A stretch of 63,062 nucleotides of DNA from Novosphingobium naphthalenivorans NBRC 102051 (GCF_001590985.1 NZ_BCTX01000025.1:1-63062); one strand, 5' to 3'; numbered from the stretch's first letter, positions 34,264 to 44,180 are shown. The notes: a model not told the origin generated them from the letters alone. A program made the numbers and translations.

Positions 34264-37065
34264 ATGCTTGAGGTCTTCACGGTTGGTGGCGGCGAGTATC
34301 TCGTAAACATCTTCAACGCAGTCGCGGCGTGGTCGGGAGGCGGTGGCTATCGCTCGCTCATCCGCGTCGTCATGGTCATGGGCCTCATCTATTCGCTGCT
34401 CGTGGTGGCCTTCACGCTCAACTATAAGGCGTGGCTGAACTGGTTCCTGCAAGCGACGGCCATTTATCTTTGCCTGATGGTCCCGACGGTGGACATCAAG
34501 GTAACGGATCGCATCAACCCGGGCCTGACGCCATCGACGGTCGACAATGTACCGATGGGATTGGGGGTGCTTGCGAGCTTCACGACACAGGTGGGCGATT
34601 GGCTGACGCGGACGGCCGAGACCGTCTTCGTCATGCCGAGCGAGCTCAACTACTCGACGAACGGCATGGTGTATGGCGCGCGACTGTTCGATGCGACGCG
34701 CAACTTCATCATTCGCGATGCGGAGTTCTCGACCAACCTCGAAAACCATTTCAAGAACTGCCTGTTCGGCGATGTGATGCTTTATCAGAAGTCGCTGACC
34801 AATCTTGCGAAGGCGCCCGATCTCTGGGCTGCGGTCGGGCCGGGCTCGGAAGCCCGATCGCAGCAATGGCTTGAGCGACAAGGTGACGGAACGGTTAACA
34901 GCTTCATCATCACTTGCCGGCAGGCGTACCAGGCGCTCGACGCGCAATGGGGTCCAATGATCGAGGCCAACGCGCCTCTTTGGGGCAAGGAGGTCTATCC
35001 CAAGCTCAGCAACGCTCTGGCGGCGGACAAGCTCAAACACGACGTTCCCATCGTCAGTGCGGCCTTCACGGGCACGAGCAACAACTTTGCTGAGGTGATG
35101 CGCCAGAACACAGCAATCAATGCTTTCATGCAGGCCCGAAATTCGATGTCCGGCGGGACGGGCGCCGCAGAGATCGACACCTTCGCGCAGACCCGTGCCG
35201 ACATTCAGGCGCGCAACACCTATAATTCGATCGCTCAGCAGGCGATGGCATGGGTTCCGATTTTGAACATCGTGCTGACGGTGGTCTTCTTCGCCATGTT
35301 CCCGGTCGTTTTCCCGCTCTTCCTGATGCCTCAGACGGGCGTCTCGACGCTGAAGGGCTATGTGACAGGGTTCTTCTATCTCGCCGCATGGGGGCCGCTT
35401 TACGTCATCCTTCACATGATCTGCATGACGCGGGCGACGTCGGCAGCGACAGGCGTCGCGGAAGGCGGCGTTACGCTCGCAAGCTATGCGGGGATCGGGG
35501 CGGTGAATGGCGAGACCGCCACGATCGCTGGCTTCATGCTTATGAGCGTGCCCTTTCTCGCGGCAGGCCTCGCGCGCGGCGCGATGTCGATTGCCGGGCA
35601 TTCCATGTCCATGCTCGCGCCGGCGCAGAACGCTGCGGAAGCGGCGGCGCTGGAACAGACGACCGGCAACTATTCGTATGGCAACGTGAGCTGGGCGAAT
35701 GCCACGTCGAACATGCGGCAGGCCGATCAATGGTCGACGGCGCCCACCTATATGGGCGGCGGCGCCAGCTTCGGGTGGCGTCAGGACAATGGCGCCATGG
35801 TGACGGGGTTCGGCAACGGCCAGGAGGTATATGATACATCCGCGGCCATCTCGCGCCTTGGGTTCACGCCGACGATGACATCGGGATCGGTCGCTGAATG
35901 GCGCGAAATGGCCAGCGAGGCGCATCGCCAGGCGCGTGCCTATGAGAATGCCGCCAACGAGATTCTGACCGCGACCCATGCGAACCGCAGCACGTTCGGA
36001 AGCTCAACCGAGCATACGCGGGGTTGGGAATCGAGCAGCGGCAATCAGGCGAATGCCTCTGTAGAGCAGTTCGATCGGCGCACGGGCAGCAGTACCCAGG
36101 GCCTGGAAGAGCGATCGACGATTTCGCAAAGCGAGCGCGTTTCGGGGCGGCACGATCGCCAAGCGCAGATATCCGATCAGATCGGTGGAGCACTTTCGGC
36201 CGGCCTTGGCGGCCGCCGCGGTGGCGGCAACGGAGGCTCGGGTGGGCGCGGGCTGCCGGGGCTCGGAATCAATGTGTCCAAGTCGGGTAGCCAGATGGAC
36301 ACCATGAATTGGACGACGGACGATTCTCGGAGCAGTGAGAGCGGCAACACCTCGTCAAGCGGGGTTCGTGACGAGCATGCGAACGGTAGCGGCGCTTCGA
36401 CGTCGGAAGGCACCTATGCTCGGAGCGGTGTCTTCGCCCGTGGCTCAAGGACGGATTCGTCGTCGGTCAGCACCGAAGATTCCCTGGCTCTGGCGAAATC
36501 CTATTCGGAAACCGCGCGACGGCTCGATGAGCTGTCGCAGCAGCTCTCGCGCGACGCGAGCTATGCGGAGACGCATGGAATGCAATTGAGCGAGAACCTG
36601 AGTCAGGATCTCGCCCAATGGTATCGCCACCAGCAGGTCGCAAATCCGGGGCTCGACGCGCCGGAGCTCTGGGCGACCGACTTGACCGATCAGCAGCGAG
36701 CGGTTCGGCAGGAGATGATCACGCGCTGGATGGACGAAAAGCAGGCGTCGATCCGGTCCGAGATCGAGGGCAGGCTCCATGCGCCCGATCTCGTCGATGT
36801 GCACCATCCCTCCGTCGATAGCGCTGCCGACGTTCGGGCGGCCTACCAGCCTCGCGGGCTAGCCGGAGTGCCGGCCGGTCCCGGAGGCGGCCAGTCATCG
36901 ACGGCAGCGGACATAATCGAAGAGGGCAGGGCGGATATCGACCTGACGCGTGAGGCTGCCCAATCCATGCGCGGTCAACGCATCCAAGGCGCGGTCGATG
37001 TTCAAAGCGAGGTAAACCGGGGCAGGGACCATGGCTTCTTCCATGATCCCAAGCTGCGAGAATGA
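34264..37065 (+). CDS. traG: TraG, inner-membrane mating-pair stabilisation protein
   Basis: A 933-residue protein. The N-terminal half has the TraG-N membrane domain, with about five membrane segments (for example VVMVMGLIYSLLVVAFTLNY, ILNIVLTVVFFAMFPVVFPL, GFMLMSVPFLAAGLARGAM). The C-terminal half (from about residue 490) is a hydrophilic periplasmic region rich in Ser/Gly with a long helical segment at residues 754-830. In F, TraG contributes to pilus assembly and, through its C-terminus, mating stabilisation and entry exclusion with TraS. It is the last gene of the operon. Confidence 0.94.
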   Translation: MLEVFTVGGGEYLVNIFNAVAAWSGGGGYRSLIRVVMVMGLIYSLLVVAFTLNYKAWLNWFLQATAIYLCLMVPTVDIKVTDRINPGLTPSTVDNVPMGLGVLASFTTQVGDWLTRTAETVFVMPSELNYSTNGMVYGARLFDATRNFIIRDAEFSTNLENHFKNCLFGDVMLYQKSLTNLAKAPDLWAAVGPGSEARSQQWLERQGDGTVNSFIITCRQAYQALDAQWGPMIEANAPLWGKEVYPKLSNALAADKLKHDVPIVSAAFTGTSNNFAEVMRQNTAINAFMQARNSMSGGTGAAEIDTFAQTRADIQARNTYNSIAQQAMAWVPILNIVLTVVFFAMFPVVFPLFLMPQTGVSTLKGYVTGFFYLAAWGPLYVILHMICMTRATSAATGVAEGGVTLASYAGIGAVNGETATIAGFMLMSVPFLAAGLARGAMSIAGHSMSMLAPAQNAAEAAALEQTTGNYSYGNVSWANATSNMRQADQWSTAPTYMGGGASFGWRQDNGAMVTGFGNGQEVYDTSAAISRLGFTPTMTSGSVAEWREMASEAHRQARAYENAANEILTATHANRSTFGSSTEHTRGWESSSGNQANASVEQFDRRTGSSTQGLEERSTISQSERVSGRHDRQAQISDQIGGALSAGLGGRRGGGNGGSGGRGLPGLGINVSKSGSQMDTMNWTTDDSRSSESGNTSSSGVRDEHANGSGASTSEGTYARSGVFARGSRTDSSSVSTEDSLALAKSYSETARRLDELSQQLSRDASYAETHGMQLSENLSQDLAQWYRHQQVANPGLDAPELWATDLTDQQRAVRQEMITRWMDEKQASIRSEIEGRLHAPDLVDVHHPSVDSAADVRAAYQPRGLAGVPAGPGGGQSSTAADIIEEGRADIDLTREAAQSMRGQRIQGAVDVQSEVNRGRDHGFFHDPKLRE

Positions 37066-37071
37066 GGAGCT

Positions 37072-37278
37072 TTAGACGAACAGGACGAAATAGCCGACGC
37101 AGCCAGCCATGAGCAGATAGGCCAATGCATAGCCGATGCGACCGCCGAGCGTAGGATTGCCATCGTGATCGACAGCCGTCCCTATTTCGCAATATTCCTC
37201 GTCAACATGCGTGCAGACCGGCGTGCCCGAAGCCTTGGTCCTATTATAGGTTTCGATGTCGAATTTCACGGTTCGCAT
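37072..37278 (-). CDS. small membrane protein opposite the end of the transfer operon
   Basis: A 68-residue protein with a hydrophilic N-terminal part (MRTVKFDIETYNRTKASGTP, two Cys in VCTHVDEEYCEIG) and one C-terminal transmembrane helix (IGYALAYLLMAGCVGYFVLF). It is convergent with traG, and only 6 bp separate their stop codons. No family is recognised. Its size and membrane anchor make an entry-exclusion role conceivable, but there is no direct evidence. Confidence 0.55.
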   Translation of the reverse strand: MRTVKFDIETYNRTKASGTPVCTHVDEEYCEIGTAVDHDGNPTLGGRIGYALAYLLMAGCVGYFVLFV

Positions 37279-37413
37279 GGTGAACTCCCAGGAAGTTCAC
37301 TAGCATGTTCAATCTTTGTTCACAAGGGGCGGCACTGTCCGAACGGCCATACGGCGCGCCGCTTTGCCCGATTAGGAATGGTCAAACGCAAGGTTGCGCG
37401 GAGGGGGTTCGAG

Positions 37414-37842
37414 ATGAAATGGATGGCAGTTGTCATTGCCGGTAGCGCCCTCCTGGCCCAAGGTGGCCTTGCGACGGCAAAGGAGAGTGCGCTGCCACCA
37501 CGGGAGTGCGCCGCCAAGGCACAGGCGGCGGCGATGAAACTCCGGGATATGGCCTCTGCGATCGAAGCGGAGGCTGCTTATGCCGAGCGGCACGGCGGGG
37601 CGTTTTCGCCCGAGCTCACCCAGGAATTCGTTCAATGGTATCGCGCGCAGAGCGCGAAAGCCGGAAGCGAATTGCCGGATCTGGGAAAGACGGATCTCAC
37701 AGTTGATGAGGCTCGGGCGCGGCAAGCGGCGGTTGACCGCTTTCAGCGGGAGAGAAGCGACCGCCAAAATGCCATGGTTGCCGCGATCCATCGCGAGGCT
37801 GCGAGGGGATGTCCGGTGCTTGATCGCCCCGCGTCAAGATAG
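37414..37842 (+). CDS. secreted protein resembling part of the TraG C-terminus
   Basis: A 142-residue protein with a signal peptide (MKWMAVVIAGSALLAQGGLATA). Residues 42-118 align with TraG residues 754-830. Shared features include AxYAExHG, an Ser-x-x-Leu-xx-QxxxQWYRxQ block, then PDL/PEL, DLT and a run of RQ...R near the end. The likeness is visible by eye and the order is the same. So a free periplasmic copy of a TraG segment is encoded just downstream of traG. ATG 37414 follows GGAGGG at 9 bp; an ATG at 37378 is an alternative but puts the signal peptide inside. Confidence 0.7.
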   Translation: MKWMAVVIAGSALLAQGGLATAKESALPPRECAAKAQAAAMKLRDMASAIEAEAAYAERHGGAFSPELTQEFVQWYRAQSAKAGSELPDLGKTDLTVDEARARQAAVDRFQRERSDRQNAMVAAIHREAARGCPVLDRPASR

Positions 37843-37888
37843 CAGGGATCGTGGACCAAGCGGCCGATCTCAGTGCTGCAGCTCGTGT

Positions 37889-38275
37889 TCAGGCCCCGCT
37901 TTGCGTCTTCGCAGGGTCAACCCAGGCGAGTGCCTCGGCGCGCTGATCGGGCTCGAACACGCGGTAGCTGATGAACGGGAGAATTGCGCTTTCAAGGCGG
38001 CTGGCCAAGCGAATCCAGGCCTGATCTGCAACGATGGCAACGCGTCCGAAGCGGTTGAGCTTCCCGAAGAGGGGCATTGCCCGGGCGGTGTAAGCGGGCA
38101 AGCCCGACAATTCGATGCCGTCGATCGTCCGCGTCTCAACGAACATATGCACCTTTTCGTGTCGCGCCATCGCGCTGTCCAATCGGGTCATGATCGCGTC
38201 AAGATCCGAGCCGGTGATCTTGCCTGAGACTGCGAGGGCGAGCACGTCGTCCGAACTGTCGATAAACTCGTGCAT
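37889..38275 (-). CDS. SpoIIAA-like (STAS-related) protein
   Basis: A 128-residue protein with the pattern of the SpoIIAA-like family: VLALAVSGKITGSDLDAIMTRL near the start, VHMFVETRTIDGIE in the middle, and FGRVAIVADQAWIRLASRLE then an ALAWV end. Members bind hydrophobic ligands or act as signalling modules; no partner is encoded nearby. A ribosome site (CAGGAGATCAG) precedes ATG 38275. Confidence 0.75.
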   Translation of the reverse strand: MHEFIDSSDDVLALAVSGKITGSDLDAIMTRLDSAMARHEKVHMFVETRTIDGIELSGLPAYTARAMPLFGKLNRFGRVAIVADQAWIRLASRLESAILPFISYRVFEPDQRAEALAWVDPAKTQSGA

Positions 38276-38400
38276 TCTGATCTCCTGCCAGCACCATCCT
38301 ACGAAATTTCTCGACCGAAGCTACCCTGATTCCGGTCCGGTCAGAAATGGGAGATAGTCGATGTAGCAGGCCCGCTTGCATTCGAGAGATGTGCGAGCAA

Positions 38401-38427
38401 GGGCGGGAAGGCCATGCCCTCCCGCCC
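38401..38427 (-). terminator. hairpin after groEL
   Basis: GGGCGGGA-A-GGC-CAT-GCC-C-TCCCGCCC forms an 11-bp GC-rich stem with one mismatch and a 3-base loop. It lies 7 bp beyond the groEL stop codon, in the position expected for the groESL terminator. No T-run follows on the minus strand. Confidence 0.6.
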
Positions 38428-38433
38428 AGGAGG

Positions 38434-40059
<1,626 letters not shown>

Positions 40060-40109
40060 TTAACTCCTTTCCTTGTTCCTTCCTGAATGCTTGAGGAATG
40101 GCGGTCCTG

Positions 40110-40424
40110 CTAGGCCGCCTGCTTGAGCGGGACGACATTGTCGATCACGCCGAGGATGTCGCTTTCCTTCATGATGAGCAGGTCCTCGCCGTCGATCTTG
40201 ACCTCGGTCCCCGACCATTTGCCGAAAAGGACCCGGTCGCCGGCTTTCACGGCGAGTTCGATGAGATTGCCGTTGTCATCGCGCGCGCCGGGACCGACGG
40301 CGACGACTTCGCCTTCCTGCGGCTTTTCCTTGGCGGTGTCGGGGATGATGATGCCGCCCGAGGTTTTTTCCTCGGCTTCAATGCGGCGGACGACCACACG
40401 GTCGTGCAAGGGGCGGAAATGCAT
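40110..40424 (-). CDS. groES: GroES co-chaperonin
   Basis: A 104-residue protein: [39 protein letters not shown] start, with the mobile loop ([12 protein letters not shown]) and [32 protein letters not shown]. It caps GroEL. Start ATG 40424 has GGAGG upstream and a 56-bp gap to groEL. An in-frame GTG/ATG further upstream (40448) would add eight unlikely residues. Confidence 0.96.
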   Translation of the reverse strand: MHFRPLHDRVVVRRIEAEEKTSGGIIIPDTAKEKPQEGEVVAVGPGARDDNGNLIELAVKAGDRVLFGKWSGTEVKIDGEDLLIMKESDILGVIDNVVPLKQAA

Positions 40425-40537
40425 GCATAACCTCCGGATGCAAAACAATATGTGATGGCCCTCTCGTTCATCTGAACGACAGGCTTTCCGAAGCTAGGAA
40501 AGGAGATTTTTCCGTTCAAGGGGTGCAACGAAAAATA

Positions 40538-40564
40538 TTGGCACTCTGCGCGAGTGAGTGCCAA
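40538..40564 (-). promoter_or_regulatory. perfect CIRCE element (HrcA operator) upstream of groESL
   Basis: TTGGCACTC and GAGTGCCAA form a perfect 9-bp inverted repeat with a 9-base spacer, the CIRCE architecture (consensus TTAGCACTC-N9-GAGTGCTAA). It lies about 110 bp upstream of groES. HrcA, normally chromosomal, would repress this plasmid groESL until heat stress. The rightward gene at 40697 begins 130 bp away on the other side and may be affected too. Confidence 0.9.
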
Positions 40565-40696
40565 TTGCCCTGATTTCAGTGCCTTGGTCATCGCGAATGC
40601 CCTCTTGACGCGACTCACGCGCGCACCAAGATTTGCAGCGGTGGACGTGGCGCCACGAACAACAATGGAGCGACGAGAAGGAAAGGAGGCACAGCA

Positions 40697-40933
40697 ATGT
40701 CGCAACCATTTTCCCGTTTTCTTCATCCCTTTGAAGTTGCCCGGCATCCGAGCCTGGAACCGGAAGTGAAGCGCGCAATTCTGGCGTCCTGGGCGTCCGA
40801 CAGGTCCGCGGTCAGAAACCAGCCTGGCTTGCGCAAGCCCCCTGGAGCAAGGCGTCCCATCCCAGTCGACGAAATTCTTGCGGCGATGCACACGCTTGAT
40901 CAGGGCCATGAGCGGCCGCAGCCGTCGCCGTGA
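40697..40933 (+). CDS. small hypothetical protein
   Basis: A 78-residue protein with a conserved-looking pattern: PFEVARHPSLEPEVKRAILASWASD, then a basic Pro-rich middle and the C-terminal VDEILAAMHTLD. It resembles small alphaproteobacterial proteins of unknown function with the segment KRALLASWASD. A strong ribosome site (GGAGG) precedes ATG 40697. It is divergent from groESL, and its TGA overlaps the GTG of the usg gene. Confidence 0.6.
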   Translation: MSQPFSRFLHPFEVARHPSLEPEVKRAILASWASDRSAVRNQPGLRKPPGARRPIPVDEILAAMHTLDQGHERPQPSP

Positions 40934-41199
40934 TCGACCGGGGATTTATTGCGCAGCTGCGCGGCTATGGCCTGACGACTGCGGAAATCCACTATTATCG
41001 TCCGGACGCGCCTTCGCTTCTCCAGCTATTCGTCTGGCAGGAATATGATCTCGCTCCAGACTTTCCCGTGCTGTTCGATTTTCTCGACCACTGGCGTCGC
41101 GAGATCGAGGCGGCGCTCCATTCTGTGCGCATAGCCCATGAAGGGCTGATACGCCCTACGGAATGGAACGCCGTCGACGGCGTGATTTCGATTCAGTGA
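40930..41199 (+). CDS. usg: Usg-like protein
   Basis: An 89-residue protein matching the Usg family pattern: LRGYGLTTAEIHYYRPDAPSL, LQLFVWQEYDLAPDFPVLFDFL, REIEAALHSVRIAHEGLI and EWNAVDG. The function of Usg is not known; in alphaproteobacteria it is often near tryptophan genes, which are absent here. It starts with GTG, coupled to the preceding gene by GTGA. Confidence 0.85.
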   Translation: MIDRGFIAQLRGYGLTTAEIHYYRPDAPSLLQLFVWQEYDLAPDFPVLFDFLDHWRREIEAALHSVRIAHEGLIRPTEWNAVDGVISIQ

Positions 41200-41219
41200 A
41201 TCAAGGGGTGTTCAAGCGG

Positions 41220-41579
41220 ATGCGACGCGGCCGCAAGGATGGTGCGCGCGTGCGCCTGCCGTTCGACGATATCATGGAGTTCGCGATCGCGTTGCTATCC
41301 ATCAGTCCGCAGGAGCTCGAGGCGCTGCGCTGGACTTTTGCCGATCGTAAGCGGCTGCTCGATCATCTGCTTGCATCGGGCCGAGCCGCACAGGGTGTCG
41401 ATCCCGAACGGTTGGGCATGCTACCGATCGAGATTAGCATTCCCAGAGACGATCTGACGAAGATGCAGCAATTCGCCGTTCGCGAACTTCCAAAGGCCGC
41501 GAGCAAAGCAGCAGTGATCGACCGTGTTCTCACCGCCCTCGACCTGGCAGCGCACCGCCAGGACCGTGAAGCCAGGTGA
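41220..41579 (+). CDS. hypothetical protein downstream of usg
   Basis: A 119-residue soluble protein with RVRLPFDDIMEFAIALLSISPQELEALRWTF and a C-terminal helical part (ASKAAVIDRVLTALDLA). No family is recognised. The start is uncertain: ATG 41220 gives MRRGRKDG; an in-frame ATG at 41163 lies inside usg; neither has a strong ribosome site. It follows usg in the same direction and probably shares its transcript. Confidence 0.5.
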   Translation: MRRGRKDGARVRLPFDDIMEFAIALLSISPQELEALRWTFADRKRLLDHLLASGRAAQGVDPERLGMLPIEISIPRDDLTKMQQFAVRELPKAASKAAVIDRVLTALDLAAHRQDREAR

Positions 41580-41702
41580 CGGTCTGGTAACCAGACCCGT
41601 TTCCGCCCGCTAATCGAGAAATTGGCTCATGGTGCTTCCTGAAATTCCGGGGCAGGAGCTTCGGAGCGCCGGTGGCCGGGAGCAGAGCGCCCCCGGCCTA
41701 TC

Positions 41703-42221
41703 TCATGACGCCGCACCGCCATTGATCGGAATTCGGCGCACACTCTCGTCGGGCTTATCGGAGCGTGGCACTGTCACAGTCAGGACGCCGTTCTTGAACG
41801 TTGCGCTCGCCCTGTCGTGTTCGACACCGTTCGGAAGGCTGATCCGACGTTCGAAGCGGCCATAGCTTCGTTCAGAATAGCCGCGGTCCTTGTCCTCGAC
41901 CTCGGCCTTCTTCTCGCCGCGAAGAGTGAGCGCGCCGTCCTCGACCAGCACCTCCACATTCTTCTCATCCAGGCCGGGAAGTTCGGCCGTTACACGGATT
42001 TCCTTGTCCGTCTCGCCGAGCTCTAGGTGAGGCCAGCCGGCGCGCCGATCAAACCCGGCAAAGGCGGGCATGTTGAAGCCACGCAAGACGTCGTCGAAGA
42101 GACGGTTCACCTCGCGGTGAAGCGATTGCAGCGGATGAGTGTCCCGGTCCTGTTCGGCGCTGACCGAGACAGGCAGCCGGTTTTCCTGCCGGCTCCAGGG
42201 AATGAGATCACGAAAAGCCAT
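41703..42221 (-). CDS. hsp20: Hsp20 small heat-shock protein (alpha-crystallin domain)
   Basis: A 172-residue protein with a class-A type start (MAFRDLIPWSR, then HREVNRLFDDVLRGF). It has an alpha-crystallin domain with RVTAELPGLDEKNVEVLVEDGALTLRGEK, and ends RYGRFERRISLPNGV-like (here YGRFERRISLPNGVEHDRA), NGVLTVTVPR and RRIPING. It holds unfolding proteins without ATP. GGAGATGC before ATG 42221 is the ribosome site. It follows the other hsp20 gene by about 100 bp, with a strong hairpin between them. Confidence 0.92.
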   Translation of the reverse strand: MAFRDLIPWSRQENRLPVSVSAEQDRDTHPLQSLHREVNRLFDDVLRGFNMPAFAGFDRRAGWPHLELGETDKEIRVTAELPGLDEKNVEVLVEDGALTLRGEKKAEVEDKDRGYSERSYGRFERRISLPNGVEHDRASATFKNGVLTVTVPRSDKPDESVRRIPINGGAAS

Positions 42222-42267
42222 GATAAGCATCTCCTTTCTGGCTGGATCCTGTCGATACCTGCCGGCA

Positions 42268-42313
42268 CCTGCCGGCCGCCGCTGGCGGGAGGGACGAAAG
42301 CGGCGCCGGCAGG
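42268..42313 (-). terminator. strong hairpin between the two hsp20 genes
   Basis: CCTGCCGGC-C-GCCGCT pairs with AGCGGC-GCCGGCAGG: 15 base pairs with one bulged C and a 16-base loop. It lies between the stop of the upstream hsp20 and the start of the downstream one. It may end or attenuate the first transcript, or stabilise it. Confidence 0.5.
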
Positions 42314-42325
42314 CCGGCGGCGGGA

Positions 42326-42799
42326 TCAGGCAACTTCGCTCGCCTTCTCCTTCGCCTCGCCGATTTGGCGACCGTCCGGGGCTCCGCCGCCGATTTCGAT
42401 TCGGCGCGGCTTCATTGCTTCAGGAACGACACGCCGGAGTTCGATCGAGAGCAGTCCATGTTCGAAGCTCGCCGCTCCGACCTCGATGAAGTCGGCAAGC
42501 TGGAAGCGTCGCTCGAACGATCGAGACGCGATGCCTCGGTGGAGATACTCTCCCTTGTCCGCATCATCGGCGCGCTTGCCGGTCACGGTGAGCTGGTTCT
42601 GCTGCGCCACGATCTCGATGTCGTCGGGTCTGAACCCTGCGATCGCCAAGGTGATGCGGAAGCTGTCATCGCCAAGCTTCACAATATCGAAGAGCGGATA
42701 GCCGTCGTCCTCGCGTGCTCCCGCCTCAAGCAGGTTGAAAAGACGGTCAAAGCCGACCGTTGATCGCCTGTACGGCGTAAAGTCGAAGTTGGTTCTCAT
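42326..42799 (-). CDS. ibpA: Hsp20/IbpA-type small heat-shock protein
   Basis: A 157-residue protein beginning MRTNFDFTPYRRSTVGFDRLF, the typical start of IbpA-like class-B small heat-shock proteins. The crystallin domain follows (YPLFDIVKLGDDSFRITLAIAGF, LTVTGKR, YLHRGIASRSFERRFQLADFIEV, NGLLSIEL-like HGLLSIELRR). It works together with DnaK/ClpB and GroEL to rescue proteins. ATG 42799 is preceded by TTGGAGGATTTGGAA, part of a ROSE-like thermometer hairpin. Confidence 0.93.
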   Translation of the reverse strand: MRTNFDFTPYRRSTVGFDRLFNLLEAGAREDDGYPLFDIVKLGDDSFRITLAIAGFRPDDIEIVAQQNQLTVTGKRADDADKGEYLHRGIASRSFERRFQLADFIEVGAASFEHGLLSIELRRVVPEAMKPRRIEIGGGAPDGRQIGEAKEKASEVA

Positions 42800-42802
42800 T
42801 TC

Positions 42803-42826
42803 CAAATCCTCCAACGAAGCAATTTG
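42803..42826 (-). promoter_or_regulatory. ROSE-like RNA thermometer hairpin masking the ibpA ribosome site
   Basis: On the minus strand CAAATTGCTTCGTTGGAGGATTTG-like sequence (42803-42826) folds with CAAAT pairing with ATTTG and TTGCT facing GGAGG. This is the U-U/C-G-C-U versus Shine-Dalgarno arrangement of ROSE elements that control small heat-shock genes in rhizobia and other alphaproteobacteria. Further upstream hairpins (GGACGCC, GGGCGTC region to about 42905) and a CTTGAA box near 42940 are consistent with a heat-shock leader. Confidence 0.7.
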
Positions 42827-43081
42827 GGCATGAGAAGCGTCGGTATGCGAGAGCCGACGCCCTCTATGTCCATCCGGACCCGGATGGCGTCCGGTATTGC
42901 AGAGCTAGTGAGGCCAAAGTTCGATTCAAGAGCCTGATCGCACGTTGGCGGTACCTCTGATCGAACCGCGCTGGCTTCCACGAAAAAGCGGATATTGAAC
43001 CCGCTGCAGGCGGAGACGGAACCGCATCGCGATGGGGTAGCGAGGATAGTGACGCGAGCCTGCCTCTCGCGATGGGCCTGG

Positions 43082-44002
43082 TTATGCAATTGCGGGGATT
43101 GTTCGACCGTCAGCTATTACCGTTTGCGCGAGCCAAGCGATGAAGCTGCCGTCCCTCCAGTTCCGGTGCGTTACCACGAACCCGGGAGATGTACGCTCGG
43201 CCTGGCACCGCGTGGCCTCACGCGTCGCATCGATCGCCAGCCGCATGCGCCGGCCACCTACCGCGTTCGAGATGACCAATTCAATCAGGGTTCGTTCGTC
43301 GTCTGCACCCGGTCGGACGCGGTGGATCGCACATTCGACGCCGTGGGCATCCAGCGCCGCTTGAAGATGCTCGAGAGCGCGGAGCACATCCCGATCGAGT
43401 TCCGAACGAACGAGGATGAACCGTCGAGCATGGAAGATCGGGGCTGCGTACGCTTCGATCGCTGCGGCGCGACCGTCCGGCTCGCCTTCGAAGGCAACGA
43501 GCGCGAGGTAAGGACCCTCGATGTCGCTTTCGGTGCCGATCGTTCCTGTCACACGCAGCGGCGACATATTGGGGCCATAGAGCAATGGCGGCCGGACATC
43601 GGTGGCATAGAGGACGGCGAAACCGTGTATGGAATGCCCGTTGCGTGCGGTGCGCAGAAGGGAGGCGGCGGCCTCGCCATTATGTAGAGCGACCGGGTGC
43701 GTCCAGAAGTGTTCGGCAAGGCCCACGCCGGGAGCCACTTCGAAGCCGGCAGCGGCCGTCTTCAACGCTCCGAACAGGTCAACGATAGAGGGCTGATCGG
43801 GTGCGCGGGCGGGGGCTGGAATTTCATTGCAGCCCGCAGCGTCGATGAGTTCCTCCAGCAGGTTCGCCATGGAGTGGCGCGAGGATGCGGCCGCATGCCC
43901 GGGCAGCGGCGGCAGGTCGAGATCCGTTGTGAGCCGGAACAATGGGCGAGCGACCGGCGCGGCTATGGAGGCAGCGGAGGAGCGAAACTGGTCCAGATCC
44001 AT
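43082..44002 (-). CDS. paralogue of the central part of the 11880-13175 protein
   Basis: A 306-residue protein. Compared with the other protein, it shares VEVAPGVGLAEHFWTHPVAL (VEIAPGIELGRALWTHAQAL there), GPYLALVAF, EAYAAPIFHARRFILVRSEL and DRDVLRALEHLQAAL in the same order. It lacks the RPDFLLE/IIVEAMG segment and has RTLIELVIS followed by an unrelated C-terminus with RRMRLAIDATREATR. Function is unknown. GTG 44008 or ATG 44002 are possible starts. It is divergent from the 44181 gene across a long palindrome. Confidence 0.65.
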   Translation of the reverse strand: MDLDQFRSSAASIAAPVARPLFRLTTDLDLPPLPGHAAASSRHSMANLLEELIDAAGCNEIPAPARAPDQPSIVDLFGALKTAAAGFEVAPGVGLAEHFWTHPVALHNGEAAASLLRTARNGHSIHGFAVLYATDVRPPLLYGPNMSPLRVTGTIGTESDIEGPYLALVAFEGEPDGRAAAIEAYAAPIFHARRFILVRSELDRDVLRALEHLQAALDAHGVECAIHRVRPGADDERTLIELVISNAVGGRRMRLAIDATREATRCQAERTSPGFVVTHRNWRDGSFIAWLAQTVIADGRTIPAIA

Positions 44003-44066
44003 CGCCACGCTCTAGCACAGCTTCATCCGCGCGTGAGAGAGGGAAGCGCCGAACAATGACAACTAC

Positions 44067-44097
44067 GTCACTTTACCTTGCCCAGCGGTAAAGTGAC
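44067..44097. promoter_or_regulatory. perfect 11-bp inverted repeat, candidate operator
   Basis: GTCACTTTACC and GGTAAAGTGAC are perfect reverse complements separated by 9 bases. The repeat lies in the divergent region between the 43082-44002 gene (start 65 bp to the left) and the 44181 gene (84 bp to the right). It has no T-run, and its AT-rich arms suit a dimeric regulator's site, perhaps that of the winged-helix-like protein next to it. Confidence 0.6.
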
Positions 44098-44180
44098 ACT
44101 GGTGGCAAAATCGCCAAATGACCGTCTTTGTGAGTAATTGGGGGATTCACATGAGTCTAACTTTGTGCTTGATTCGTTCC

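Noticed and set aside
32598..35979. Two minus-strand frames of over 570 codons opposite traH and traG
   Set aside because: They lie wholly within recognised transfer genes, are Arg/His-rich and show no domains.
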